64,000 nt of DNA, taken from positions 35,746-99,745 of the forward strand of contig NTMA01000129.1 of the NCBI GenBank assembly GCA_002917075.1, read 5' to 3'. The translations under genes were made by a program, and so were the position numbers. Of the stretch, positions 1-13,959 are shown piece by piece (within the stretch, counting starts at the first letter, position 1; the number at the start of each line of letters is the position of its first letter). The stretch is from Hawksworthiomyces lignivorus. Its lineage: Eukaryota; Ascomycota; Sordariomycetes; Ophiostomatales; Ophiostomataceae. The notes below the pieces were generated by a model. That model worked only from the letters and a program-made list of their open reading frames with translations, searched no databases and was not told the DNA's origin.

Positions 1-3000
1 AAAATAGCCCATGATCATCTCAGATCACCCAATTGCAGCATTCTTTTCTCCATGTTTTTCTCAAGGGTCTCTCGAGGTGAGATGAGCTAGGGAAGAGCTA
101 GGTGCATCCATCTCACCGGGGAGCTTTACAGAGCGCATCGCGAGGGCGGCAACATTCATCGGCGCTCGACGGGACAAATGTTGAACCTTTTTGTCCGCTC
201 CTATTTTTATCACAAGATAGCGTACCCCAGGCTCTATCATGTCAAGCCCAGCATCCGCTAACCTGCGAGGGGAGGAGAAATGCAACCACTCTTGCATCTC
301 TGCCCCATGCAATCCTCACTGAGAAAAACACTAACGTATGCCCCTAGGAGGGCAAAAAAACTTGGACGCCATGTAAAATCATAAATGCACCACAAGAATA
401 AACTGTTTATCTTTTTTTGGTCTAATTTAATTTATCTTCTCACTATAGCGCTATCTTGTTTGTGAGATAACCGCTGAGGCCCCTCTATTGCTGTGAAAAG
501 CAATGACATGTTGTTGCAATAAGCTCATAACCGCAGAAAACAAATAACAGCGGCCGCTGCTACGTGCATGAGATAAAAATAACTCCCAACAGAGAGAGAG
601 CAAAACACCGTGCACATCCCTCCATGCACGTGCGCTTTTCTGTATTTTGCGGTATGCGGCTCCACAGAGCGGTCGCTCGGGAGGTGTGATGAAAAAGGCG
701 GTACCTGCAGATGACTTATCCAGGATGTGGACGAGTCGTTCGCTGCGTGTGGGTGTGTGTGCCCGCGGCTCTCTTTGTTTCCGCTATCCCTTCATTGCTG
801 GCTCGCCGGGGAGCCTCTTGGGCTACAGAGAGAGGGCCTCCCGCTGCCGTCGGCTGTATGTGTTTATATTGTCGGGTGATTGAGAAAATCGATCTGGCCC
901 AATAACAGGGCCCGACAAAGTTTCATGCAGAGAGACGTGCTCCAAGGTAGTTGGTGGCCGCAGCCTGCATATCATGGACGTTGCCTTCGGCCTCATATGC
1001 TTCTTCTTTTACTCTCTTGTTTCATGATCAGCAGCCAATAGCAGGACGACTTGGCGTCCTAGTGCATGCGCACATTCGAAACAGGCACCAGCTTTTCCTC
1101 TTCTGGGAAAAGGATTGGCATCTAAAGGCCAGCCAGAGGAAAGATGAAAGCGTGCAGGGTACCCGCCTAGGCTGTTGGCAGACTACGCAAGGGTCAAGGC
1201 CATTGGACAGAGAGACGATCTCATCTCAGAAGGTGTGAAGGGGGACTGGGAATAGGAATGGAAATGGGAATGGGAAAAGGGAGGAGGGGGGCGTGTAGGC
1301 ATCAAGAGCTAAGAGATAACCTGGGAGCAGATTCTAGAAGCAGCAGAATGACGAGATTGTCTCTTGTTGGGCATCTGTTTCCCCTGGCCAGAGTAAAAAT
1401 AGCTCTCTGTTGCATGCCTTGTCGGAAATCACCGAGTCCACGGCCAGCGGCAACGAGGTTCGGTATACACATACGTCCAGCGCAGCTCCCCTCTTCTTAT
1501 TCCTTCGCTGTGGGGTTTGCTGCGAAGGAAGATGTGGGGGGAAAAGGAAGCGTGCTGCTGCTCATGGGCGCCAAGGGATCACCGCAGCGTCTCGCTGGGC
1601 GCGTTCGAGCTGGTACCTTGCAGGCGCGGCGGCCATGATGAATGGTGCGCGACGACAAAGAGGAACAAAAGAGGTATGAGGAGGGACGCCGGTAGGAAGT
1701 AGCCCTCCCAGAGCTTTGGGATCGCGACGACCTGGCCATCCACAGATGCGTGCCGCCAGGGGAAGCCTGGACCCCCCCCCCCCCCTTCAAGAGGCGTCAA
1801 GGAGCTGCTAGCCGCGCTTGTTCTGCCTCTCTCTGATTCGACCGATCTGCCAGCAGACAGGGAGACGAGAGCCATGATGACGAAAGATGTATGGGGGATT
1901 TGTACCTTTGTAGCCTATTCATATTTTTTTTGGCCCCCAAGGCCACCCAAACATGACGCACGGCGGTTGCGCCGGCCGTCTGGTTGGTAGGGGCTCTCGT
2001 CCTCTGGCGTCGACCCCCCATCAGGGCTCTTTGGGTCCGGCGCCAAACTGCAGGGCCAAGGAAGTAAAAGAGCCTCTCAAGGCCGGCTCTTATCCGCCCA
2101 CAATTGCTAGATCTCGTACACCCCTCTGTCTTTCGACCACTTGGGAGACAGGGAGAGTAAGGAAAATAGGAGATAAGACACTAGTGCTTCCTCTCTCAAA
2201 ATTAGGAATGTTCAGAGGATGAAAAATTTGCACAGATAGGCCATCGGCAAGAAGGAATTTTTGGGTTTGGCTACGGCGTACCTTGCCGCTGGATCTAGTC
2301 CCTCATTGCAGAAGCGCCGGGTGACGGGATTCCTTCTACAACAAGAACCCCCCCCCCAAACACAGCCACATTTGGCCTGACGAACAGAGAGCAGCAGGAT
2401 GAAATTGTCATCATTCGTCTGGCTGCTTTTGGGGTTTTTACCCCAAACATTGGTGCGGCCGTTGGAGGACACCGCTACTCAGATCGTGAGGGGAACGGCT
2501 TACCACAAGAAGGCCCACCAGTGCCGGATCAGTGCCGATGGGTGTCTTGCTCGTAGTGGAAGAATAAGCTGATATCTTAGTATCGCTGTAGACCTGCGCT
2601 TTAGCAAGGAAGTCACTCTCGACGAGCAGGATGACGATAAAAATAGAACAACACCAAGGCAGTAGCAAAATCAGGGTGAAAAACTCGACGAAATATGTTT
2701 TTCTATTCTGGTCATTGATTGTTTAGCAGCTGTTGGTTGGTTGGGCGTTGGGCAGAGGAGCAAACGTGGGAAAACGTCGGGCGCTTAGGCAGGTCGTGGG
2801 CGGCTATTTTTTTTTTGGAGAAGGGTATTTTACCGCTTCTGATTGGCCAGCCACCAAACCGTTAGCTGCCAGTGCTCGAGAGGAATGCCAGCAGGAGAGA
2901 GACGACAAATAGGACAATGTGGGAAGATGTCCAGGAAGAAATTCCATCGAATTCTGAACGACTGCCAGCAAGCAAATTCCAAAGCAAAGGCACTGGCAGG

Positions 3001-6000
3001 GAGAGAGCCATTGAAGTGCCGGCTTTTAGGTGCTGACGATGGGCAATTTTCATGTGTTTTCACGTGACTACCGCGCAGCAGAGCCCAGGATGGCAGTCCC
3101 CCATCGCTGTGTGATTGATTCTCTAGCACGTCCCGTTTTCTTATCATACAGTATCCGTCAAACGGCGTAGGAGCAACAGCAGAGAGATATTAGGGATTCT
3201 CTCTATTTGGAAGGTCTCCATTTTAGCCGCCACTTACAACCAAGAGGGAGAGAGGGAGAAGGAAGGGTTCATAACAAGAGGCGCTATTGTAGGGCATAGA
3301 AGGCCTAAAAAGAGGTCTGATCTTCATATATCATATCTCAGACGGACGGGATCTCGAAAGCAGGTCGAAATTATGTAATTTCCCCTGCTTGTTGGTCTGT
3401 TTGATGCTCTGCCATGCGTCTGCATATCCGTCTTTTTTCCCCATTAAAGCGCCCTCTTATTACTGTAAGTTTATCGTGGGCTTTTGCGCTCTCTGCGGCA
3501 CAGGGCGCGTGGTTCTGCTCTGCTGTGTCATCCCGCTGCGTTTAAAATGGAAACGGGAGCGACGCCGTTCGCTGTGGAGATTGAGGGGAGACAAAGGCTG
3601 AGGGAGTGAAGATGGGGCCGAACGCAAACCAGACTGCTGGGTAAAAAACGGCCCCCAACTGCAATAATTTCCCCTTTTAGTGTGGCGTCCAAAGGTAAAA
3701 AGAGGGCTGAAGTCAGCCAAGCAGAAAAAGAAAACCATGAAATAAAATTCAACAACAAATTTTGGTAGGTAATAATTTCTCTAATCAAGAAAAAGGTAGT
3801 CTTCGGGTCCGAAAAAATTGGTGGCAAGGACGCTGCTGCGCAGGCTTGATTAAGACCAGCGGTAGTGAGAAGCGGAACTGCAGAATCGCAGTGTGAACTC
3901 TATGTGAGCAGGGTAGCATCTCACCGTCGTATAGATGGCATGGGCACAGATTCAGATACACAAGTCTCACGAAAACGAATGCCATTTCCAGGCCATCCTC
4001 CCTTTGGCAGGTCTTCCCGTAACAGGCTCTTCCATTCTCTCCAATTCAACTCTTGCTCTGTATCTTCTCCTCTTAAATTCTATTTTAATGGAATACGGAG
4101 GGGGACACGCAAGCTTAAAAAATATCTAAAAATATCTCTTTTGTTTGTAAAGAAGGGTATCTCCGGTTCCAGAATGTCAGGGATTGTCCCTGTCATCTCG
4201 GGGGAGCAGCTCTGCTGCTAGCACTTCTTCCTCGCCATCGCCGTCTTGTTCTTAAATTGCTCGCCCACCGTTGTTTCATATGTTTTTGTTCTCTCTTCCA
4301 TGACACTTCTTCCCGCTCGGCCAGCATGAGAAAAAAAAAAAAAAAAAAACTATTGAACAAGAAGAGAAAGACGAGGGGCGTGTGTCGACTGATGCGACAG
4401 CGCTTATGGCACACCTGCATGTGGTTTTCTGCAAGAATGGCGGAGAACAAGGCGGCCCTTTCCTGACTTTCTGGTTCTGGATGTAACGTCAAGAGGAATG
4501 TTACTATTCTGGGCAGCTGGTTTTTGTCAGTATTTCAGCGAGAGACAGCCGTAATTAATAGATGCCCAGTATTTGCACTCTCAAAAAGAAAAAAAGGCGC
4601 ATACAATCGCGCGCGCACATGCATGCAGCCAGAGTTCAATCTACGGGGATAGTTGCATCCTGTGCTGTCCAGCATCTAGCGACCAAGGACTGTAGGAACT
4701 CGTCCAAGAAGAAAATCATGTTTTGATTTTATCCGCGTTGCACCGAACCCGTGGCTGCTGGAGGTGAGAGGAAGAACCTAGCACATATCATCCGGCGTCC
4801 TCTTGTGTTCCTCTGCTTCCTTTTCATGCCTCTTGTGTTCTGTGTCATCTCGGCATACTTGCGATAATTTTGTCCGCCCTTCTTGGCATGTTGTATTGGC
4901 TTGGTCTTATCCTGCCGTTGATTCCTCCGCGGCTGGTGTTCCGCCTTCCTCCATCAGCGACGCACACGCCCTTGCGATCTCTGATTCGTGCAGGCCCATA
5001 TGCAGGAGAAGGAACACGCTATGCTTGGAAACAGGCCAAACACTAGTAAAAAGAGCCTTGCTTTGAGAAACATGCAGATGACCGTCATAGTCTGCGACGT
5101 GCAAAGGCGAAGCGAGCAAATTGGAAGAGACAAGCGCAGGCGGAGGAGATGAGAGTAAATTCACTCTGTAAAACGCAGGCATGCATTTTCTCACATGCCT
5201 TCCCCTGGGCACCAGCCTGCTATTCCTGCATGGAAATTGTTGCGTACCATTTAGTCTGCCAGACCGGAAGCCAAATTACGTCGTTTTGGGTTTACGCCTC
5301 TCTTCATATCCCCTCTCTTCGCTTCAATTTCCAGTTGCGCTTTAGCATCGTCCTCTTTCCGTTCCTGGAACCGTTCCTTGTCCTAGCTCTTGCTGCCTCC
5401 TCTGGAAGGCGGAGGGATTGCTCCTTTTCAAGCGCAGAGCGCATATTTGCCTTCCTGTTCTCCCCCCCGAAATCAATTTTTAAAACTCTCACTGGCCACT
5501 TCAGCTGCCTGTTCGACCCAATCACGACACTGCGTTGGCGAGACATCCCCTACAGAGAAAATTTTATTGCAGGGCTATCAGTGTCTCCTAAACCGTTTTT
5601 GACATTATCTTCTTTCTCGGCTGTAATTCTCACTTTCCTGGTGTGGCGAATGGGCTGGCAAAGGTCACAGTCAAATCTACCACAGAAGGACGTGGGCGAT
5701 GAGATGCAGGTGACGGAAATAAACCCCGTAGATGGACATGTGTGACGGTGCAAAAGACTTGGTCCTCGAGGAGTGGATGTGGTCGGAGCCGAAAGGCGCG
5801 AAGGATCGCCAATACAATCCTTTCACAGCTCCCACCCGAGACAAGCGCCACCAGGAGCAGAAACGAGAGAAGAGAACGCAAGGACGCAAAATCAAGGGCA
5901 TGAGCAAAACTTACAGAGACTGCCTAAGGCCTCGCCTTTCTTCACATCAGGCACTTCCCCCCAGGCGAGACCCCTCTGAACTGTAGGGATAGGGGTCTAT

Positions 6001-9000
6001 GACTTTGACCGCTTTCTCGCCTGATTCCACCTGTGGTCTTATTCACTTGCACCTGGCTGCGCGTATGCATATGCATATGCATGAGCATGAGCATGAGCAG
6101 CGTACAAGTGGATGAGATATGAAAGATTTGTGAGCGAAAGAGAAAAAATTGAAAAAAGAAAGGAATAATTAAAAATAGTAAAAATTATAAGGGTATCAAA
6201 AATAATAAAAATATCAAAAATAACAAACAAAACAAGTCTCCTTGTGCATATCTGCACAGCGCTGGCAGAACATCGTTGGCCGGTGCCATTGTATTACTGT
6301 GGTGTAATTAATGCTTCTTGTAGCAGTCACTGGCGGCCGATATATCTTGTATTCTAGCTAGCACTGTACTCGTATGTTGGATTATTCGCATCTGTGTTCT
6401 CGCTAGTGGCACCTAGTATTCGGCTTCTAAAATTAGTCTCAGCCCTTTTTCAGGCAGTTCGTTGCATATGGTGACATTGAAAAATGGCCTTTAGGGGAAA
6501 AGCATGCCACTGTAGGTGCTCGAGTCTTTGCTATTGGGATAATCTGTGTTTCGGCGGCACATCTCTGTTGTTCCGCCCCTACACTCTCAGCTGATCTCTG
6601 TGACCGTTCTTCTGTGCTCTTTCTCGTGCCGTTTCGCCATTCCTGCAAGGTCACAGAGAGGCATGTTTAGGAAATGAAAAGAGACGGCGAGGGCACGGGC
6701 GGGGGCACGGGCGCGGGTACGAGCGGGCGGGAAGCACGCTGTATGTACACCACGGGCGGAGTCAGGTAATAATAATAAAAACAGGAGACGTATAGCACAC
6801 CTGCATTGCTTTCTCTCACTAGATCCTGCCCTTTAAGAGAGCCTTGAAGATTAGAGACATGCAACCTGTGGAGAGCGTAGAAAGCGCTGCCAGAAGCTGC
6901 TATGCGTTTGCGCTGCGCTTGTCTGAAGCAATGGACATCGCGTGGAGAGATGTTTCTAGCTGGCCTTGTTGTTGACTATTGTAGAACGGTCCTATGGATG
7001 GAACGGATGCTCCGGACTATATCGCGTGGGTGTACGGAGTACAGTGAAGCTATGTATTTGCACTGAGCATGCTTGTCTATGTGCTGCTAGCTTGCTATGT
7101 ACCAAGCTCACGGATTAGCACACTTTTACAGCAGGGGGGTCGATTAAGGGATGGATACTCTTTAGTGCGCTATTGACCGAATAGGTCAGGACGTTGTGAT
7201 CTGTCACGCTACTTTCCCCCCACAATAGCGCGGCGGGTAATGTATCCATTTTTGGAACAGTGTCCAGATTCCCGTATTTTCAAAGAAGCACTTCTGCTGA
7301 GACACTTTTCAGTGTCTTGGGCGATCAGGCCAAGGTGAAATGGGAGATGAACGCGGTGTATGTATACATATGCTGAGAGGCATCCGGAAATCCGCAGCTG
7401 TCAAGAGTGTCCCAGGTGCACCATTTCTCCATAGTTCGGAAAGCTCCAGCCGGGGTTTACTGGAGAACGAAGCCAGATTCGCTAGCAGGATTGCTGGGAC
7501 TGCGGTGTGGAGCCTAACCAGCAGAATTCAGGATAGTGGACTCTGCTGTAGGGCAGCTCGCAGGTTGTGAGAAAAGGGAGGGGCGAATCAAAAGACATGA
7601 GACGAACGGACGATTTATAACGCATTCACTTGTTTGGGACTCCTCGTGCTCCGTATAGCTTGCACGGTTTTGATTCCCTTTTTGTGTTCTCCGCGGCCGA
7701 ATAAGCATGCTAGAATGATGTGCACTTGGTCCCTTTTGGCCTGTCTTGTTCAACAGGGGATGCTGGGTAGAAAGGCGGGTGGAGAACGGCGACGAGCAGC
7801 AGGGTCTTTTTGCTTACGGGGACCTCAGCTTTGATGACAAAGACAGGCTTGAATGGGGGCCGAGGCAAGCAACATAATAATAATAGTGAAGGGGAAGGGG
7901 ACGAACGGTCAGATTGCCAGATTGCGAGACCGAGTCTCGGTCCTGTGCCGTTTGCCTGCGAGAGAGTGACCAAGTCGAGGGATTGGGAGATTGGAAGAGC
8001 CCTGGAAGACGGTTGTCGACCTGGTGAATAAAGTGGCCCACTCCCGCACGCCTTGCCGTGCTCCAACAGATCAAACATGATGCACATTGTACGTACCACG
8101 TAAAGGAGTGCCTCAACCCCCCCAGTCCAACGAGCGCGCTGACGCCAACGACCAGCGGGTACGATGTACTTTCCGCCGTGCAATATGCTGCAGAGCAGCC
8201 AAAACATTCACAACTGGCACACCTGCAGTACATACCTCGTACGAGCCCACCAGAAAAGCCGCCGAGATTGCAAACGTGTGCTCCGCAGTGTTCCGTGCTT
8301 GTTGCCCAAAGCTCGAGTGCAGTAGAATACGACAGTCCGTAGATGGCTATTGAGACCTTGACACTTTTTACGAGCAGTTTCAGATGAGATATCGTAATCG
8401 TAATTTCTACTTTCTGTCGTATTTCATCGACGGTGGATGCTGGTGCACAGCACATTCGATCACAAGGAAGATACGTCCCTTCTTGTGATGTCCACCCTGG
8501 GTGTCTCTGCGTAGCACCCGCGTGTACGTACTGTGTAAGGCGTACCCGAAATGAGACGCATTGCACGTATGCGCACTGCTGCTCTTGGCGCAGAATCGAG
8601 TAGATCCAGATGAGAGCCTGCGAGCGCAATCAAGCCCGAGAAATCGAGTGCGTATGCGCATTGTGCAAGTACATCATACGTAAGTAAGGAGGCGAAGCGG
8701 AGTGAGGGAGCCACCCCGACAATTACGATGCTCTGCTCTGCGTAGACCATGGAGGATGGATATATCTACTAAATATTAGGGGCCCTGAACAAAATAAATG
8801 ATTAAGATGCGGGCTATGGCAGAAAGGGGAAGGAGGCGTCTCTTGGAAGATTGCTAAAATAGGAAATAGGCGGGATAAAGAGGGCAATTCGGAGAAGGAA
8901 AGAGAAAAGGAGGGAGATGGTTAAACAGTGGTGGGAAAGAGCCAACCGCGTCAAATTAGCGGGAAAGGAAAGTAAAGGTGAAATGGCACCCGCCTTCGCC

Positions 9001-12000
9001 GCCTCAGGGTGATACGCCGAATGGAGCACGCTACGGCGTACATCGTATACCTGTGTTCTGCGCAGGAACGGGCGATGGGTGGAGCACTAGCCGGGCTGCT
9101 ATGTAGAGGGCTCAGAGACGTGCTTGCGCTTCAGTGTGGTCTCTCGTAGGCTTACACGCCAATTTCTTGTGCGCAGTTTAGTGTAGGATCCTGAATCCTT
9201 TATCTCACTATCACATCAGATTTGCCCTCGTTCGCTCTTTCCTAAACGCATGTCGCCCTTCTATCCTTTCTACCGCCGGTTGTTCCTTCCTTTTCCCTAG
9301 TCTTCTTCTCGACGATCGCAGTCTGCGGGATACGACTGTGTCTCTGCATTGTGCTCTCGCAAATGAACCCACACCCCATTTGGGAGTGGAGAAACAAGCG
9401 ACGACTCGTGCACTAAAAGGCTCGAGAAAGCCACCAGCGATTTACCCAAATGTTGTCGCCCGCGAATCAAAATAGAGAGCTCTTTACAACTTTTAGTGAA
9501 ATGGGCATCTCGGGCTTCTGGTTGGCCGAAACCGAGAAAAGGGTCCAAGCAAGTGAAACGAGGGTGCGGTGAAGAAGAGGGCAAAAAAGTCCAGAAAGTA
9601 AAAGAGAATAGGCACGAATGGCAAAAATGGACCCTACGCAATAGCTTTGCAGGGGGAGAAGAAGGGGGGGAGGGACCGATATGCAGCATGATGCTTTCCG
9701 CGCAGGCTGGTTGGGCTTCTGGAGCGCTTCGCTTCCAATCACGCGCGGGTCAGTTCCTTTTTCTTAGATCCTGTACGTTCTAGCACGCCTTTTTAGGTTG
9801 CATCTGCCTGTAAGTGACAGAGGTGATTAGGTGTGTCTGTGTCTCCAGCCTCTCTCATCACAGGATTAGGACCTGTCGCTGGCGGCCATCTCTGTTTGTA
9901 CATACGCTACACTTTCCCAATCAGAGCAGTTGTTGGGAGTAGACGGCTCGCTTAAGACAAAAAGGACTCGAAGGAATCACCACCAAGCACAATGATAAGG
10001 CAATCGCGGTGTCCTCGCTTGAGGCATGTGCAGCCAGCAACTCTGTACTGCGCAGAATCGTTATTATGTTCATAAGGAGGGCTGTACGGACCAGTTCGCA
10101 AGCGGCAAAGTTGCAAGGTATTGTTATTGTAGAGGACAAATGGAGCATAGTGTAGGGAGTACATCTGGGTTAGAAGCGTTCTCGCACATAGTAGAGGTAT
10201 TTTACGGAGTGTTGTACACCGTGGTACCAGACCGACATAGTTACCTGCTGCGACGAATAGCTCGCACATTCGCTCGTTTCGGTCCCTGTGCTTTCCTACA
10301 TACCCGCTCTTGCCGGGGAAATGAGTGGGCTTCATCCCGGTGCATGCTTTGACGAGGCAAGCGCAGACGGGGGGCGACTTCCAGGGAGGGTGTGTGGTAT
10401 GCGCTGGCTTGCTGGCTGAGGCAGAGAGAGGAGCCAGAGAAGAGGGTGTGAGGCTAGGGACGGTTGGAGGGGAAAGGTGGGTTGGACGGTTACAAAGGGG
10501 GGGAGGGGGGGAGAGCAAGGCACGGGGATGCCACTAGGAGGGAGCATCGCCTGCGGTAATGCTCCGTAGTACGTCGTACTGTGCACACTTGGCTACGGCT
10601 GTGACAGTACGAATGGAGCAATACACATCTCCTCGGCTGGACACCGCACGTAAAGAGCAACTCCCTTTTAGCGTGCAAATAGACGGATGAACTGCGGAAT
10701 GGATACAGTGTAAAAGCAGCAGAGCATGGTATGCAAATAGTAATAATAATATAAGCATCATTACATAGAATGGAAGCGAAGGGGTCTGCCAAAAAAGGCG
10801 TCGCACAGATGAATGGATAATAGGGAGCAGACAAGAGGGACAGAAATAGAAACAGCAGACTGCCGGGCCAGTCGACAGAAACAGAAATATCGACCGAGAA
10901 TTCCCTAAATTCCCGGTGTAATCTGCTGCCCCATACACATCTCACCCGTGGAGAGAGAGAGGAAAATCACATTTAATGTGTCCTGTACGAGGGTGTCATA
11001 TGAATGACTGATTATCATCTTACGGTTGTATGTCTTACATTTTCGCATATCAGATAATATTACCTTGCGAATCGCAACAGCGGCTGTTTGACGTCTGCTC
11101 CGGCATCGCGATGCATTGGACGAGAGAAAATGTATTGTGTCTCCGCGACCATGAGCCGCGAGGTAAGCAGCCAGGCAGCCAGGTAGCCATGCACCTTGGC
11201 CTTGCTCGCATTTTTTTTTCTTCTTTTTTTCTCTTCCTCCCTGACTCAATTGTCTCCTCTCTTCAGAACAATATATCTCGTTCTAGTACAGAAACTAATT
11301 TTCTCCCTTATTTGCACTATCCGGATGATTGCTCTCAAATTTGTGCCTTTGCTGCTTTGTTGTCGTGACCTGTCATTTCATCATCGTACGTATTTCGCAG
11401 TCGTAAGCCAGTTTTGTCCCTGATATTGCTGGCTGACTAGGCTTTCAGGGGCTTGGCAACGATGATATTACGCTGCTTCCAGCGAATATTGTCAGACCAG
11501 GCAAAGAGCTCAATATATAGGGTTTTTTGCGGGCGGCGTCGGGGATCGTGCAGGCTGTTGGGGCTAGTTCTGTCTAAGGAAAGCTAAGCTTCGAAACGTC
11601 CCGGCCGGCAGCGTCAGGCGAAACGGGAGGTTGCGCAGAGCTAGCGCACACTATTATTTTCCCACTAACAGTGCTCATGAGTAAGCGGTGCACGTATAGC
11701 GTGTTCTGTCGGAACGACTGGACCTGAGAGCCCTGGAGGGGCTCCTTTGTGGGCTGCATTGCAGGCAGCTCTGAAGAAGCTGCGTCTGATTACAGCGCTT
11801 GACACTAGCATTGAACCGGAGAAAATGAACCGCCACTAGGCAAGGTGCCGTATATCCCGCGCAGCATGTCGCCCTTACATGAAACAAAGGGCTGGATGTC
11901 AAGCGCCATGCGTCTTAGTGACTTGCTAAACTGCCATGCTATTTGAAAAGAAAAAGGATGGCTTTTACGAGGAGAGACGAGCTGGGAAAAGGACAGGCTA

Positions 12001-13800
12001 GGATAAAATGAGCCGGAGGGCAGTAAGCCCACGGGGGAAAAAAAGCTGGGCAGGCAGCCACAAATCCGACGATGTACTTTTGCGGCGGCAGCCTGCTTTC
12101 TCATCTAGCCTCCACATTGATGCTCTACCGCCTTCTTGGTCTCGCACTTATCGTATTATCCTGCCCCCTTTCTTGGTCCCGAATTTCGCCATATGTACTC
12201 CGTATGCTGCGGCGATCAGTGCTTTGCCGTCACACTAGTTCTCAATCTCCCTCGTCGTGCGACTCCGCTTCTTTAGCTGCTATCCTCGGAGGAAAAGGGG
12301 GGCAGATGAGAGGTGAGAGGTAGCAGGAAGGAGGGACAAGAAACACGAGTGAGTCAATGTATTGCTCGAGTGTGTACAAGTGCAGAACGACCCTTTTTGG
12401 TATCAGAGACAACGAATAAAAATTGTATTGAACAAAAACCAGCTGAGAAGAGGGGCCATTCAAAATTCAAAATATAAACTCAAATCTTAAAAATAAAAAT
12501 AAAAAGGGATGCGGTGCGGATGGCAAGAAGGTAACCGAAGATGAATCTCGGTCCTATGGTCGAAAGCCTCTCATCTCTTGTTGCCCTGTGTCCTCCCTCT
12601 GTCAATTTTGGGAAATTTGGGGGCCTTTTTTCCTTTTTCTCGGGCCCTCGCCTCAAATCTGCGAAATCTGCCCCAAAGCGTAGCAAGGGGTGTGTGGCCC
12701 CGAAAACAGGCGCACTATAATAATCGCGCGCCAAAAAGGGTCTCAAGCGCCCTCTCCTCCTGTGCCTCTTTTTCTCTGCCTTTGCATCTCCCGTCTGCGT
12801 GCTGAGTTCTTCCACTGTCTGCCAACACCACCCCCTTCTCATCGCTTGCTTTGGCTCTGCAAAGCAATCCCTGCTCGTATCAGTACATATATACGTCGTG
12901 CGCTGGTCTACAAGGAAATTCGTTGCAGGCGGGTCACTGCGTGGAAGAATTATTTTTGGCCCGGAATTTGGCAGCATCACCAGCGAGCCACGAGACACGC
13001 ACCCCCCCCCTCTTCTTTCTTCTTTTTTTTTTTGCTTTTTTTTTTTTAATGCTCTTCTTTTTCTGCTCTTATTTCCCTATCGCATCTCCTCACCCCCGCC
13101 TTTTGAGCCAGTCCAGTCCACGCATTCAGGCGGGCTTAGCAGTTTTGTCATATCTTGTAAGCACTCGGCAGACAGAGGACTTGCTGTCGCATCGAATGTC
13201 ATGCAGGCTCATCTGAGGGTGTATCTCGCCGTGGCAATATCTAAGTACCATGGTCAGGGCGGAAAGGCATAGAATGGTAGAAGAAGCATACGAACACACG
13301 GGCATACGGGAAATACGTGCATACGACACCACCATCAGCACCCGCAGTCTCGTTGGCAATCAATGAGGAGGAGGGAGAAAGAGAAAGGGAAATAAAAAAA
13401 ATAAAATAAAAAGAGGCCAGTGAGTCTTCTTGAACCCGTCTGGGAAAATGGAAAATGGAAAATGGAAAATGAATAACCAAGATACAAATGAATTATACGT
13501 AAGATACAAGTATTAAACGTAAAACACCCGAAAGCACGCAGAGCACGGAGTACATACAGACGAGTAGCAAAAATAGCTTTCCACAAACCAACCAACAACC
13601 CACTCCAGCTTGCTCGAGTGCCGCCCATCCTAACCCAATTTATCGACTCACGCCCCTCCTTGCGCTCATGTCTCTTCCGGGTCCATCAGGCCCCCTGGCG
13701 GTCTAACAGCACACCAGCAATAGCGCGAAAGGGGTAGAGCAAAAAGTGGGAAGAACAATAAAGAACAAACACAGAAACCAGAAAAGAACGAACAGAAGCA
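1..13800. other. Gene-free intergenic region at left edge
   Basis: No gene can be supported here. The open frames on both strands are short (mostly under 200 codons), begin without good context, overlap each other and show no recognisable domain or spliced continuation. Composition is mixed, with purine- or pyrimidine-rich patches, a run of 14 C near 1772-1785, a run of about 19 A near 4330, an alternating ATGCAT-rich patch near 6061-6100, and several small microsatellites. I found no tRNA-type B box, rRNA segment, CRISPR array or transposon coding sequence by eye. Highly diverged or non-coding transcripts cannot be excluded. Confidence 0.6.
13445..13471. repeat. Tandem 7-bp repeat (AAAATGG)
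   Basis: Three perfect units of AAAATGG followed by a partial fourth (AAAATG). A simple minisatellite in intergenic DNA; nothing suggests function. Confidence 0.85.
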
Positions 13801-13959
13801 AAAGAGAAGAACGGCTAGCAGTTTAATAACGGGTAGAGCAGCCTTTTGGAGACAGGATCCAGCCAGTCAGCCAAGCGGCCAGTTAGCCAGTCAGCCAGAG
13901 AGCCCGCTGCGAGAAGCTATTACCACAACGCCAATCTGATCCTCCACAAGCAAAAGCTG

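Noticed and set aside
7814..8629. A 271-codon minus-strand frame in the left intergenic region
   Set aside because: No domain, no codon bias like the real genes, and it overlaps several equally likely frames on both strands.
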